Shown here: positions 54,674 through 62,516 of the stretch, piece after piece | Layout: every line of letters begins with the position of its first letter | Numbering within the stretch: the stretch's first letter is position 1 | Assembly: GCF_900130075.1 (NCBI RefSeq) | Contig: NZ_LT671418.1 | Coordinates: 1,674,001 to 1,738,000 of the forward strand | Origin: Herminiimonas arsenitoxidans | GTDB taxonomy: Bacteria; Pseudomonadota; Gammaproteobacteria; Burkholderiales; Burkholderiaceae_D | Length of the DNA: 64,000 nt | Direction of reading: 5' to 3' | Made by a program: the position numbers and the translations under genes | The notes under the pieces: generated by a model | The model's database searches: none | Seen by the model: only the letters and a program-made list of their open reading frames with translations | Told to the model about the DNA's origin: nothing

Positions 54674-55477
54674 ATGTCCATCACCATCAACGAAGAACTA
54701 CAAGCGTATATCGATCCACTGACTAGCGATGAACACGCCGCGCTTGAACGCAGCCTGCTTGCCGAAGGTTGTCGCGATGCGCTTGTACTGTGGGGCGATC
54801 TGCTGATCGATGGACACAACCGTTACGGCATCTGCAAAAAGCATGGTATCGCTTTCAACACCGTGCAGAACGAAGCGTTCAAATCCATGGACGACGTTCA
54901 CTTGTGGATGATCGACAATCATCTGGGACGACGCAGCGTATCGGATTTTCAGCGTGGCGTGCTTGCTCTGCGCAAGAAAGAAATCTTATCCACACGTGTA
55001 GCACAAGCCAAAGAATCCTCAGCCACGCCTGAGGCTGCCGACGTCGTCACGCAGCCTTCTGCAGAACCAGCATTGACGCGTGATGTAATTGCTCGTGCGG
55101 CGCGCGTGAGTAGTGTCACGCTAGGTCAAATCGAAAAAATCCAAAAGACGGCGACGCCTGAATTGGTCAATGCGGTGAAGACAGGTATGGTGTCGATTAA
55201 TGCCGCGGCCACCATCTCGTCCTTACCGAGCGAACAGCAAAAAGAAGCGGTTGCCGGTGGTAAAAAAGAATTGCGCCAAGTTGCGCGTCAAGTACGCGAA
55301 GCCAAACTGCCGCCTAAGCCGGAGCCAACTCCACCGCCCGACGACGCTACGCCTGATCAGATCACCATCCATCGCTTGAATTTGGTGATTACCGAACTCA
55401 ATGAAGAACGCGACCAACTGAAAAAGAAGGTGCAGCATCTGACCATTGCACTCGCAGAGGCACGCGGCGCTCACTGA
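54674..55477 (+). CDS. orphan ParB-like nuclease/DNA-binding protein
   Basis: 267 residues. Residues 1-80 resemble a ParB/Sulfiredoxin N-domain (ERSLLAEGCRDALVLWGDLLIDGHNRYGICK); a middle Glu/Ala-rich linker; a helix-turn-helix about 135-170 (TRDVIARAARVSSVTLGQIE); and a C-terminal coiled coil (ITELNEERDQLKKKV). It has no ParA partner and no obvious parS, so partitioning is doubtful. A degraded copy of its 3' end lies at 57746. Confidence 0.7.
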   Translation: MSITINEELQAYIDPLTSDEHAALERSLLAEGCRDALVLWGDLLIDGHNRYGICKKHGIAFNTVQNEAFKSMDDVHLWMIDNHLGRRSVSDFQRGVLALRKKEILSTRVAQAKESSATPEAADVVTQPSAEPALTRDVIARAARVSSVTLGQIEKIQKTATPELVNAVKTGMVSINAAATISSLPSEQQKEAVAGGKKELRQVARQVREAKLPPKPEPTPPPDDATPDQITIHRLNLVITELNEERDQLKKKVQHLTIALAEARGAH

Positions 55478-55547
55478 GTGGAATCGTCGTCTATCGAGGA
55501 ATACGCTCTGCCCGCTTAAAGCGTAAAAGCGGGCACTAAACGATTCC

Positions 55548-56477
55548 TTATTTGCGCAGCGCCAACCAGTTCTCCAGAAATTGTACGCACACCCGCACAT
55601 TCGCCGTCATGCCTAATCGCGTCGGATAGATTGCCCACACGTCTGCCTCCTGACTATATTCCGGCAGTACCCGCACCAAACGCCCTTCAGCAAGGCTAGG
55701 TCCGACATCCCAGATTGAGCGCAAGATAATTCCATGATCATCGATGGCCCATTGATGAACCAGTTCACCATTGTTGGTTGACAGCGCGCCGCTAACACGC
55801 ACGACTTCCGGGCCTTGCGGTCCGGTCAGCTTCCAGCGGCCGAAATCCTGATCGCGCTCGCGTATCACTATGCATTCATGCTGCAGCAATTCGGTGAGTT
55901 CTTGCGGCGTGCCATTGCGTTCTAAATATGCCGGCGAGGCACACAGAATGCGTGAATTCTCCGCTATCCGTCGCGCGATTAAATGCGACTCCTCAACCTG
56001 CCCTACTCGAATATCGAGATGAAATCCTTCAGCGATCAGGTCAACCGGCCGATCCAGCAATTCAAGTTGGATTTCCAGCTCGGGATATTCCCGTGCCAAC
56101 GCAGACATGGCTGGCGAAACCCGATTGCGCCCGAATCCTGAACTGGTGCACAAGCGCAGAAGCCCACGCGGCGAACTCCCTTTATCCGATATCGCATCTT
56201 CCAGCTGATCGACATCTTCCAGTATGCGTTGCGCCCACTGGTGAACCACACTGCCATGATCCGTCAGCGAGACTCTGCGTGTAGTCCTATGCAGCAATCG
56301 CACCTGCAAGGTTTTTTCCAGTATGGCGATGCGCTTGCTCACGAGCGCGTTGGAGACGCCAAGCTCTAGCGCCGACGCAGCAAAACTCTGCTTGCGCACG
56401 ACGACACAGAACAGACTGAGGTCTTCCAAAAGTGGCCGGCTTACTTTAAGGTCAGAGCGCAGACGAGCAGTTTTCAT
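55548..56477 (-). CDS. dmlR: LysR-family regulator (DmlR-like)
   Basis: 309-residue regulator with HTH FAASALELGVSNALVSKRIAILEKTL near residues 20-55 and an effector domain to the end. It diverges from a decarboxylating D-malate/tartrate dehydrogenase gene, the usual dmlR-dmlA order, so it probably activates that gene with a C4 acid. The ATG at 56477 is used; a GTG at 56492 is possible. Confidence 0.85.
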   Translation of the reverse strand: MKTARLRSDLKVSRPLLEDLSLFCVVVRKQSFAASALELGVSNALVSKRIAILEKTLQVRLLHRTTRRVSLTDHGSVVHQWAQRILEDVDQLEDAISDKGSSPRGLLRLCTSSGFGRNRVSPAMSALAREYPELEIQLELLDRPVDLIAEGFHLDIRVGQVEESHLIARRIAENSRILCASPAYLERNGTPQELTELLQHECIVIRERDQDFGRWKLTGPQGPEVVRVSGALSTNNGELVHQWAIDDHGIILRSIWDVGPSLAEGRLVRVLPEYSQEADVWAIYPTRLGMTANVRVCVQFLENWLALRK

Positions 56478-56511
56478 GGAGACATTGTTCACGATACGTG
56501 TTCTTTTAGAT

Positions 56512-56542
56512 TACAGATTGCCTGATTGTATATTCATCTGTA
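56512..56542. promoter_or_regulatory. inverted repeat in the dmlR-dmlA promoter
   Basis: TACAGAT (56512-56518) and ATCTGTA (56536-56542) are perfect 7-base arms 17 bases apart. Their place between the divergent genes suits a LysR-type binding site. Confidence 0.45.
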
Positions 56543-56599
56543 TTCGGTAAGATCAATCCGTGCTTTAACTCCCCATAAAAATCACGAAAGGTTACCGCC

Positions 56600-57676
56600 A
56601 TGAAAGCCCATAAAATTGCAGTCATCGCCGGCGACGGCATCGGCAACGAAGTAATGCCAGAAGGTTTGCGCGTACTGGAAGCCACCGCACGCAAATTCAA
56701 CATCGCTCTCGAATTCACGACTATGGAATGGGCCAACTGCGAGTATTACCTCAAGCATGGAAAAATGATGCCGGATAACTGGCAACAGCAGCTGGAGGGT
56801 TTCGAAGCTATCTATTTCGGCGCGGCCGGCATGCCGGATCTGGTTCCCGACCATATCTCGCTGTGGGGTTCACTCATCAAGTTCCGTCGCGACTTCGACC
56901 AATACGTCAACTTGCGTCCGGTACGTCTGATGCCTGGCGTTCCCTGCCCTCTGGCGAATCGCAAGCCTGGCGATATCGATTTCTATGTGGTCCGTGAAAA
57001 TACCGAAGGCGAATATTCAGCAGTAGGCGGAAAAATGTTTGAAGGCACGGAGTATGAATTCGTGACGCAGAATGCGATTTTTTCGCGTAAAGGTACGGAC
57101 CGCATTCTGAAGTACGCATTCGAATTGGCACAAAGCCGTCCGAAAAAACATCTGACGTCCGCCACTAAATCGAATGGCATTTCCATCAGCATGCCTTACT
57201 GGGATAGCCGCGTCGAAACAATGGCACCATCGTATGCAGATGTGCGTTGGGACAAATATCACATCGATATTTTGTGCGCCCGTTTCGTATTGTCGCCAGA
57301 GCGCTTCGACGTGGTGGTGGCGTCCAACCTGTTCGGCGACATCCTGTCGGATCTTGGCCCAGCATGTACTGGCACCATCGGTATCGCACCGTCAGCCAAC
57401 CTGAATCCTGAACGCAAATTCCCATCACTGTTCGAACCAGTGCACGGTTCGGCACCTGACATTTTCGGTAAAAACATCGCCAACCCTATCGGCATGATCT
57501 GGTCTGGCGCGATGATGCTCGACTTCCTTGGCAATGGCGATGCGAACTACAAGGCAGCGCACGACGCCATCATGAAGGCAATTGAAAAGGTGCTGGTACA
57601 GGGACCAAATACGCCCGACCTTGGCGGTAGCGGTAACACTACCGACGTTGGCAAGGCGATTGCTGCTGCGCTTTGA
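56600..57676 (+). CDS. dmlA: D-malate/tartrate dehydrogenase (decarboxylating)
   Basis: NAD-dependent beta-decarboxylating dehydrogenase of 358 residues, related to isopropylmalate and isocitrate dehydrogenase; oxidises D-malate (and tartrate) to pyruvate (or related acids) with CO2 release. Motifs: VIAGDGIGNEVMPEGL at the start, YVVRENTEGEYSAVGG and FVTQNAIFSRKG in the middle, SNLFGDILSDLGPACTG with the Mg-binding Asp, and FEPVHGSAPDIFGKNIANP. Start MKAHKIAVIAG has AAAGG upstream. Confidence 0.9.
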   Translation: MKAHKIAVIAGDGIGNEVMPEGLRVLEATARKFNIALEFTTMEWANCEYYLKHGKMMPDNWQQQLEGFEAIYFGAAGMPDLVPDHISLWGSLIKFRRDFDQYVNLRPVRLMPGVPCPLANRKPGDIDFYVVRENTEGEYSAVGGKMFEGTEYEFVTQNAIFSRKGTDRILKYAFELAQSRPKKHLTSATKSNGISISMPYWDSRVETMAPSYADVRWDKYHIDILCARFVLSPERFDVVVASNLFGDILSDLGPACTGTIGIAPSANLNPERKFPSLFEPVHGSAPDIFGKNIANPIGMIWSGAMMLDFLGNGDANYKAAHDAIMKAIEKVLVQGPNTPDLGGSGNTTDVGKAIAAAL

Positions 57677-57702
57677 TAAAAAATTCGGACTTAACACTCA
57701 TA

Positions 57703-57732
57703 AAAATGGCGAGCCGATCGGTTCGCCATTTT
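57703..57732 (+). terminator. terminator after dmlA
   Basis: AAAATGGCGA (57703-57712) pairs with TCGCCATTTT (57723-57732), a 10-bp stem with A and T ends. Confidence 0.85.
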
Positions 57733-57745
57733 GCGTTTTAGCCTA

Positions 57746-57823
57746 TTGGTTATCGAGCTCATTGAAAAATGAGGGAAACTGAAAAAGAAAGTCCAGTACC
57801 TAGCTATTGCGCTCGCAATGGCA
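57746..57823 (+). pseudogene. decayed copy of the ParB-like gene 3' end
   Basis: Bases 57776-57823 align to the end of the ParB-like gene (54674-55477) with about 37 of 48 matches by eye; the peptide LKKKVQYLAIALAMA parallels LKKKVQHLTIALAEA. Upstream the match continues (LVIELIEK versus LVITELNEE) with one codon missing and a TGA stop in place of an Arg codon. It is a remnant of a second copy lying just beyond dmlA. Confidence 0.7.
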
Positions 57824-57997
57824 CAATCATTTCCCCCATAACTATGGGATGTTAAAAGCAATGATTCTGTCGTGTAATGACACGCTTTTCAGAATCAACA
57901 GCACAGCACGCTCCGTAAAAATTCACTAAAACAACACTCTAAAGCGTCACGGATTTTATCTATAGTCTTAAAATCCGATAAAACATAAGGGAACACT

Positions 57998-58513
57998 ATG
58001 ACTCCACAACAAATAGTTGCACTGGGCATTCGTATCTTCGCGTTGTTTGCAGCATTTCACAGTATCCCGTATCTCATCAGAACACCGACTGATATCTCAA
58101 ATACTGGCTTCGATAGCAGTGTTTATTTATCCTACGGTTTTGGTGTATTTCTCTTGATAATTGCCATACTGTTTTGGTTTTTCCCAATGACACTAGCACA
58201 CCGAATTGTTCCGATAACAAAAGCTGAGAATCGTTTAAATGTGCAAGCATTTGATTTAGTCAGAGCAGGAGGGGTTTTAATCGGTCTCTGGATATTTTCC
58301 ATTGCCTTGCCTGGCGCATTGTGGTTTCTGTCTATTGGCATTGCAACAGCCACAGAGAACCAATCCTATATCGCGGCACTTCCAGTCGAGGGGAAAATCA
58401 AACTCGCCTATTACGCAGTAAACCTTGGACTTTCGCTCATCCTTATTTTCAAGTCACACCTCTTTGCATCCATTGTGATTAGGGACTCCCAGATACCAAA
58501 AGATAACATTTAG
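57998..58513 (+). CDS. hypothetical membrane protein (171 aa), low GC
   Basis: Four predicted helices (near 10-25, 48-68, 92-118, 140-160) with short loops; no motif recognised. Base composition is visibly lower in GC than the surroundings. AAGGGAAC precedes the ATG. It may have been acquired laterally, together with the next gene. Function unknown. Confidence 0.55.
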   Translation: MTPQQIVALGIRIFALFAAFHSIPYLIRTPTDISNTGFDSSVYLSYGFGVFLLIIAILFWFFPMTLAHRIVPITKAENRLNVQAFDLVRAGGVLIGLWIFSIALPGALWFLSIGIATATENQSYIAALPVEGKIKLAYYAVNLGLSLILIFKSHLFASIVIRDSQIPKDNI

Positions 58514-58567
58514 TACGCTTTAAAATTTCGCCAAGATTCGTTAACCAAATTTAACTGCATAGTGTGG

Positions 58568-58900
58568 ATGATGAGAACTTACAACTATGACCAATTGAGC
58601 CGGATGCCTTATTCAGATATATGCGAAATTATCTTAGTTAAAGAGGAGTTCAAGGTAAGGGCCACCGACTCAACGGGGTTACGCATATCCCTGTTTCTCG
58701 ATACAGAAAGATGCTTTCATTTAAGTAGGAAGCGCTTACTAGATAGACTTCACTATCTAGGTGCTGCACGTCATGGACTATTTGTTCCGGGCTTTATGCC
58801 TATATGGAATCGGGCTTTGATGCATGGATTTACTGTTAACGAAGTCAAGCAGTCTGATAACGTCTATGAGATTTTTTTTACATACGACCGTTCTTCCTAA
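58568..58900 (+). CDS. hypothetical protein (~110 aa), low GC
   Basis: Small soluble protein with many aromatic and charged residues (HYLGAARHGLFVPGFMPIWN) and no known motif. Starts at 58562 (GTG), 58568 or 58571 are all possible; ATG 58568 is listed. Low GC as in the gene before it. A hairpin terminator follows at 58988. Confidence 0.5.
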   Translation: MMRTYNYDQLSRMPYSDICEIILVKEEFKVRATDSTGLRISLFLDTERCFHLSRKRLLDRLHYLGAARHGLFVPGFMPIWNRALMHGFTVNEVKQSDNVYEIFFTYDRSS

Positions 58901-58987
58901 TGAAGCTACCTGCAATAAATCTCAACCCAAGATGTATGCATTGAGTCAAAAACAGTCATATCTCAATATTAAACAATCACAGCAATA

Positions 58988-59017
58988 AAAAAGGCCGGAT
59001 AACAATTCAGCCTTTTT
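58988..59017. terminator. terminator after the low-GC orphan genes
   Basis: AAAAAGGC and GCCTTTTT around a 14-base loop. Confidence 0.6.
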
Positions 59018-59191
59018 ACATACATCAAGGAATCAACATCAGCCCGTAACAGCATTTTTTCTAGCCAGCGGAACCAACTTAGAAAAACTCAACAACACGC
59101 CGCTCGTATAACCAAAATCTCTGGCGTCATTGCTTGCTATCAGCTCACAGCGAAAATTTATTCTTCAGATCCGCATCGCCCACCGAATCCA

Positions 59192-59740
59192 TCAATAGCT
59201 TGATCTAAATGTCTTGCCTTGATTCCATCTCGACAACCAATGTTTTGAATAAGATGTTGCGAGCTCCTGGTTGTTCCAAACCACAATCACATTTTCACTA
59301 TTCGACTTTGCTGCTGCCTGACTGTAATTGAACGATCCGGTTTGCACATGCCGGTTATCCGCAATAATGTACTTGTCATGATGGATGGCATAGGCCGAGA
59401 CAGTTCGTGTTGGTATGCCGCCGTTTACCAGCAAGTTCAAAGCAGCAATATTTGCTTTACCTTTATTACCTTGCTCATCGACAACGACTTTGACGTCCAC
59501 CCCACGCTTCTTCGCGGCCAATAACGCCTTCACGATGACTGGCGATGTGAAGGAATATGCAGCAACGCGAAGCGTGCGATCAGCCGATACAATTTGCCGT
59601 AATACTAGTTGCTCTGCGCCTTGCTTCGGCGAGAAAGCGTTCTCTACGGCTGGAGCAGCTGAAATATTCGATGCAGTTGCAAATGCTGATGATCCAATGA
59701 ATGCGATTAGAAGTGCTGCTTTGATGACTTTACTGTTCAT
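59192..59740 (-). CDS. secreted phospholipase D-family nuclease
   Basis: 182 residues with a signal peptide (ATASNISA) and one PLD motif: His121-Asp-Lys123, four residues, then Asp128 (HHDKYIIAD), followed by GSFNYSQAA. One HKD motif of this length fits the Nuc/EDTA-resistant endonuclease group, which forms dimers for activity and cuts DNA in the periplasm or outside the cell. It is not beside a secretion system or immunity gene. Confidence 0.87.
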   Translation of the reverse strand: MNSKVIKAALLIAFIGSSAFATASNISAAPAVENAFSPKQGAEQLVLRQIVSADRTLRVAAYSFTSPVIVKALLAAKKRGVDVKVVVDEQGNKGKANIAALNLLVNGGIPTRTVSAYAIHHDKYIIADNRHVQTGSFNYSQAAAKSNSENVIVVWNNQELATSYSKHWLSRWNQGKTFRSSY

Positions 59741-59949
59741 GCGATTCGCATTTATTTTGAAGAGAGATGAGCACCCAAGTATACCTTCGCTGGACTGCTA
59801 TCGACCACAAACAAGCTATCAAATTGCAGCTTCAAAGAAGACATTCCTCGTAGTTGAATTTTGTAATCAAGCTGTTTGCAGTTTTATGCGAACGCGCAAA
59901 GTCCCATGTTAAATTGACACTCTTCAATTTTTAAAAGCCAGGCCACACT

Positions 59950-60564
59950 ATGCTCGAAGACGTCCCCAACCCTATCGATCTCCGCCTCATGTCCGATGCG
60001 CGTGCATGGGAGCAATCGTCCATGGAGAAACGTCCTTATCGAGCGGAGTTCTTTGCCAAATTCACCGATGAAATATCTGTCGCTTGCCCTACCGCTCCAC
60101 GCATACTCGAACTCGGTTCCGGCCCCGGCTTTTTAGCGGAACACATTCTGCGTTCAATACCGGATGCATCGTGCGTCCTTCTAGACTTTTCACCAGCGAT
60201 GCACGAGTTGGCTAGAGCGCGTTTGGTAGCGTTCGCTAGTCGCGCAGAGTTTATCGAACGTTCATTCAAAGAAGCTGACTGGGAATCCGGTCTTGGAACA
60301 TTCCCATGTATCGTTACAAATCAAGCCGTCCATGAACTTCGCAACAAACGTCACGCATCAACCTTGCATGCCCAAGTGCGCACTCTGTTGAAGCCTGGCG
60401 GTAGTTATCTCGTCTGTGATCACTTCGTTGGAGAGAATGGAGTGACAAACGAGCAGCTCTTTATGACTGTAGAAGAGCAGCGGGAAGCACTTCTTTTTGC
60501 AGGTTTCAAATCAGTCAGACAAGTCTTGCTGAAAGGGAGCTTGGTTCTACATCACGCGACGTAA
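59950..60564 (+). CDS. class I SAM methyltransferase
   Basis: 204 residues with motif I ILELGSGPGFLAEHIL near 50-65, motif II CVLLDFSPAMHELA and motif post-II IVTNQAVHEL. Resembles methyltransferase-11/25 types acting on small molecules. No partner genes suggest a substrate. A terminator follows. Confidence 0.82.
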   Translation: MLEDVPNPIDLRLMSDARAWEQSSMEKRPYRAEFFAKFTDEISVACPTAPRILELGSGPGFLAEHILRSIPDASCVLLDFSPAMHELARARLVAFASRAEFIERSFKEADWESGLGTFPCIVTNQAVHELRNKRHASTLHAQVRTLLKPGGSYLVCDHFVGENGVTNEQLFMTVEEQREALLFAGFKSVRQVLLKGSLVLHHAT

Positions 60565-60633
60565 TTTATTGCCAGAAGGTCTGCAAGCAATAACCATTCA
60601 ATATAGCTCGCTAGCACTTCCAATTTTTATAAC

Positions 60634-60673
60634 GAAAACGCCCACATCTTCGGCATGAGATGCGGGCGTTTTC
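60634..60673. terminator. bidirectional terminator
   Basis: GAAAACGCCC (60634-60643) and GGGCGTTTTC (60664-60673), with inner CATCT/AGATG pairing. It lies between the methyltransferase and the DUF3297 gene, which run toward each other. Confidence 0.8.
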
Positions 60674-60732
60674 ACATGAGACAGGATAGTCATCAAGCTG
60701 TATAGCTACTAATGACCCAAAGCGGAATGTTC

Positions 60733-60981
60733 TTACTTGTAGAAAGGTTCGACCTTGCCTTTTACTTTAATCATTAAGGGATTGCCCTTGCGATCGAGTG
60801 CTTTTCCGGCAGGGACTTTAATCCATCCTTCGCTGATGCAATACTCCTCAACTTGAGTACGCTCTTTATCGTTAAAGTTAATGCCTATATCGTGTTCAAA
60901 TATGGCGGCGTTGTAGTATGGGCTGCGAGGATCGACTGAGAGTCGGTCAGGGAGCGAGGGGCGGTGTGTAGTATCGTTCAT
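60733..60981 (-). CDS. DUF3297-family small protein
   Basis: 82 residues starting MNDTTHRPSLPDRLSVDPRS, with YNAAIFEHDIGINFNDKER and WIKVPAGKALDRKGNPLMIK typical of DUF3297. A short acidic-to-basic soluble protein of unknown function. The ATG at 60981 begins the conserved block; an earlier start at 60996 is possible. Confidence 0.75.
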   Translation of the reverse strand: MNDTTHRPSLPDRLSVDPRSPYYNAAIFEHDIGINFNDKERTQVEEYCISEGWIKVPAGKALDRKGNPLMIKVKGKVEPFYK

Positions 60982-61083
60982 GCCGACAATTATCAACTAT
61001 ATGATTAAGCAAAACAAATTTTTGCTTTGTTTTGCTCATCACTCGACCACCGCTGCCGATCAGTTTCAGCATTATTCTTAACG

Positions 61084-61413
61084 TTATTTCATTTTTTTGA
61101 ATGAAATTTCGCGCGCCAGGACTTCGCCGGTACGGCGATCCAGCATCATTTTTACCTTGCGATGCTGGTTGTCGTAGGCAGTTACCTTGAGCAAGAGATC
61201 ACGTACTTCCGCTTTTCTAATCTGCAATCCTTGTGCCGTGACGCGGCGTTCCAGCTCTTCGTAGCTGAGCGTACCGGCGTTGGAAATCGGTGCCAGCGTG
61301 CTTGGTGTAGCAATCGGTGCGGGTTGCGCTACAGCCGGCCCGGCTTGTACCGCAAAGGCGAGGACCGCTATGATGGCTAAGATGACTGTGAATTTGATGA
61401 CATTTTTGTCCAT
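61084..61413 (-). CDS. secreted PepSY-domain protein
   Basis: 109 residues: signal peptide (to about 28, AVAQP) and one PepSY domain (LSYEELERRVTAQGLQIRKAEVRDL...RRTGEVLAREISF). PepSY domains bind or inhibit proteases or sense periplasmic conditions. Divergent from a second PepSY gene at 61536 that heads a two-component operon. Confidence 0.75.
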   Translation of the reverse strand: MDKNVIKFTVILAIIAVLAFAVQAGPAVAQPAPIATPSTLAPISNAGTLSYEELERRVTAQGLQIRKAEVRDLLLKVTAYDNQHRKVKMMLDRRTGEVLAREISFKKMK

Positions 61414-61535
61414 TTGAAAACCTCACTGTATGACTGCCGGAATTGACAACTTCCGTTATACGCAAGGCAAGCTGACACCAGCCTCGCATGCAGCGTCAGG
61501 TAAATGTCAGTTAGCCGTTCTGTATACTGTTCGTC

Positions 61536-61838
61536 ATGCTGAAAAAACTTTTCATCTCTTTACTCCTGCTCATCCCGATAGGGCTGCCCTTGCTCGTGTC
61601 GGGTAAAGACAAGGATCACGACGTCGCTTATGAAGCCTTGCAACGCGGGCAGATTTTGCCCTTGTCGACCATACTGTCGCGAACTGCAACGCAAGTTTCC
61701 GGCGAAGTGATCAAGGTAGAACTCGATAGCAAGCGGCTCGAGTACAAGTTAAAAGTGTTGAGCGCCAATGGCCAGGTCCGCAAAGTGCGCGTGGATGCCC
61801 GCAACGGTACACTGCTAAGCATCAAAGACGATGATTGA
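61536..61838 (+). CDS. PepSY-like secreted protein heading a two-component operon
   Basis: 100 residues: signal peptide then PepSY-type repeat (ILSRTATQVSGEVIKVELDSKRLEYKLKVLS, quoted in parts; RKVRVDARNGTLLSI). It ends 12 bases before the response-regulator ATG, so it is co-transcribed with the regulator and kinase. Some PhoPQ-like systems carry such a secreted modulator; that role is inferred. Confidence 0.75.
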   Translation: MLKKLFISLLLLIPIGLPLLVSGKDKDHDVAYEALQRGQILPLSTILSRTATQVSGEVIKVELDSKRLEYKLKVLSANGQVRKVRVDARNGTLLSIKDDD

Positions 61839-61850
61839 AAGAAATCACTG

Positions 61851-62516
61851 ATGAGAGCATTGCTAGTAGAAGATGATCCGGACGTCGGCCAGCATGTGTT
61901 GCAGGCACTGCAAGAAGCCGGCTTCGTGGTTGACTGGTCGCGCGATGGCAATGACGCGTGGTTCAAAGGCGATGTCGAAGAGTTCGATGTCGCGATTCTC
62001 GATCTTGGTCTGCCTCAGCTCGATGGCCTATCGGTGCTCAAGCGCTGGCGCGCAGCCAAGCGTACGTTCCCGGTCTTGATCTTGTCGGCACGCAGCAACT
62101 GGGCTGAAAAAGTCGAGGGCATAGAAACCGGTGCCGACGACTATCTGGCCAAACCTTTTGAAGTGGCCGAATTAATTGCACGCACACGCGCACTGGTACG
62201 TCGTGCTGCCGGCCACGCCGATCCTATTTTGACTTGCGGTGCACTGACGCTGGATACCCGGCGCATGACGGCTACTGTAGACAATCAGCCGGTGCGCTTG
62301 TCACCATTGGAATTTCGGTTTTTCTCTTACCTCGCGCATCAACCCGGACGACCGGTATCAGCTGGTGAACTGGCCGAGCATTTGTACGGCGACAACGAAG
62401 GTAGCGATACCAACGCCATCGAGGCGCTGGTGCTGCGCATGCGTCGCAAGTTCGGCGCCGACCTGATTGAAACCCGCCGCGGCTTCGGCTACATGCTGTC
62501 GGGATCAGGCGATTGA
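61851..62516 (+). CDS. OmpR-family response regulator (PhoP-like)
   Basis: 221 residues: receiver with phospho-Asp in VAILDLGLPQLDG (about residue 51) and Lys in DYLAKPFEV, then a winged helix ending VLRMRRKFGADLIETRRGFGYML. The stop overlaps the kinase start by ATGA, a coupled pair. Confidence 0.92.
   Translation: MRALLVEDDPDVGQHVLQALQEAGFVVDWSRDGNDAWFKGDVEEFDVAILDLGLPQLDGLSVLKRWRAAKRTFPVLILSARSNWAEKVEGIETGADDYLAKPFEVAELIARTRALVRRAAGHADPILTCGALTLDTRRMTATVDNQPVRLSPLEFRFFSYLAHQPGRPVSAGELAEHLYGDNEGSDTNAIEALVLRMRRKFGADLIETRRGFGYMLSGSGD

Noticed and set aside
54674..55477. Plasmid or integrated-element partition locus
   Set aside because: No parA, parS, replication, integrase or transposase genes are seen nearby.
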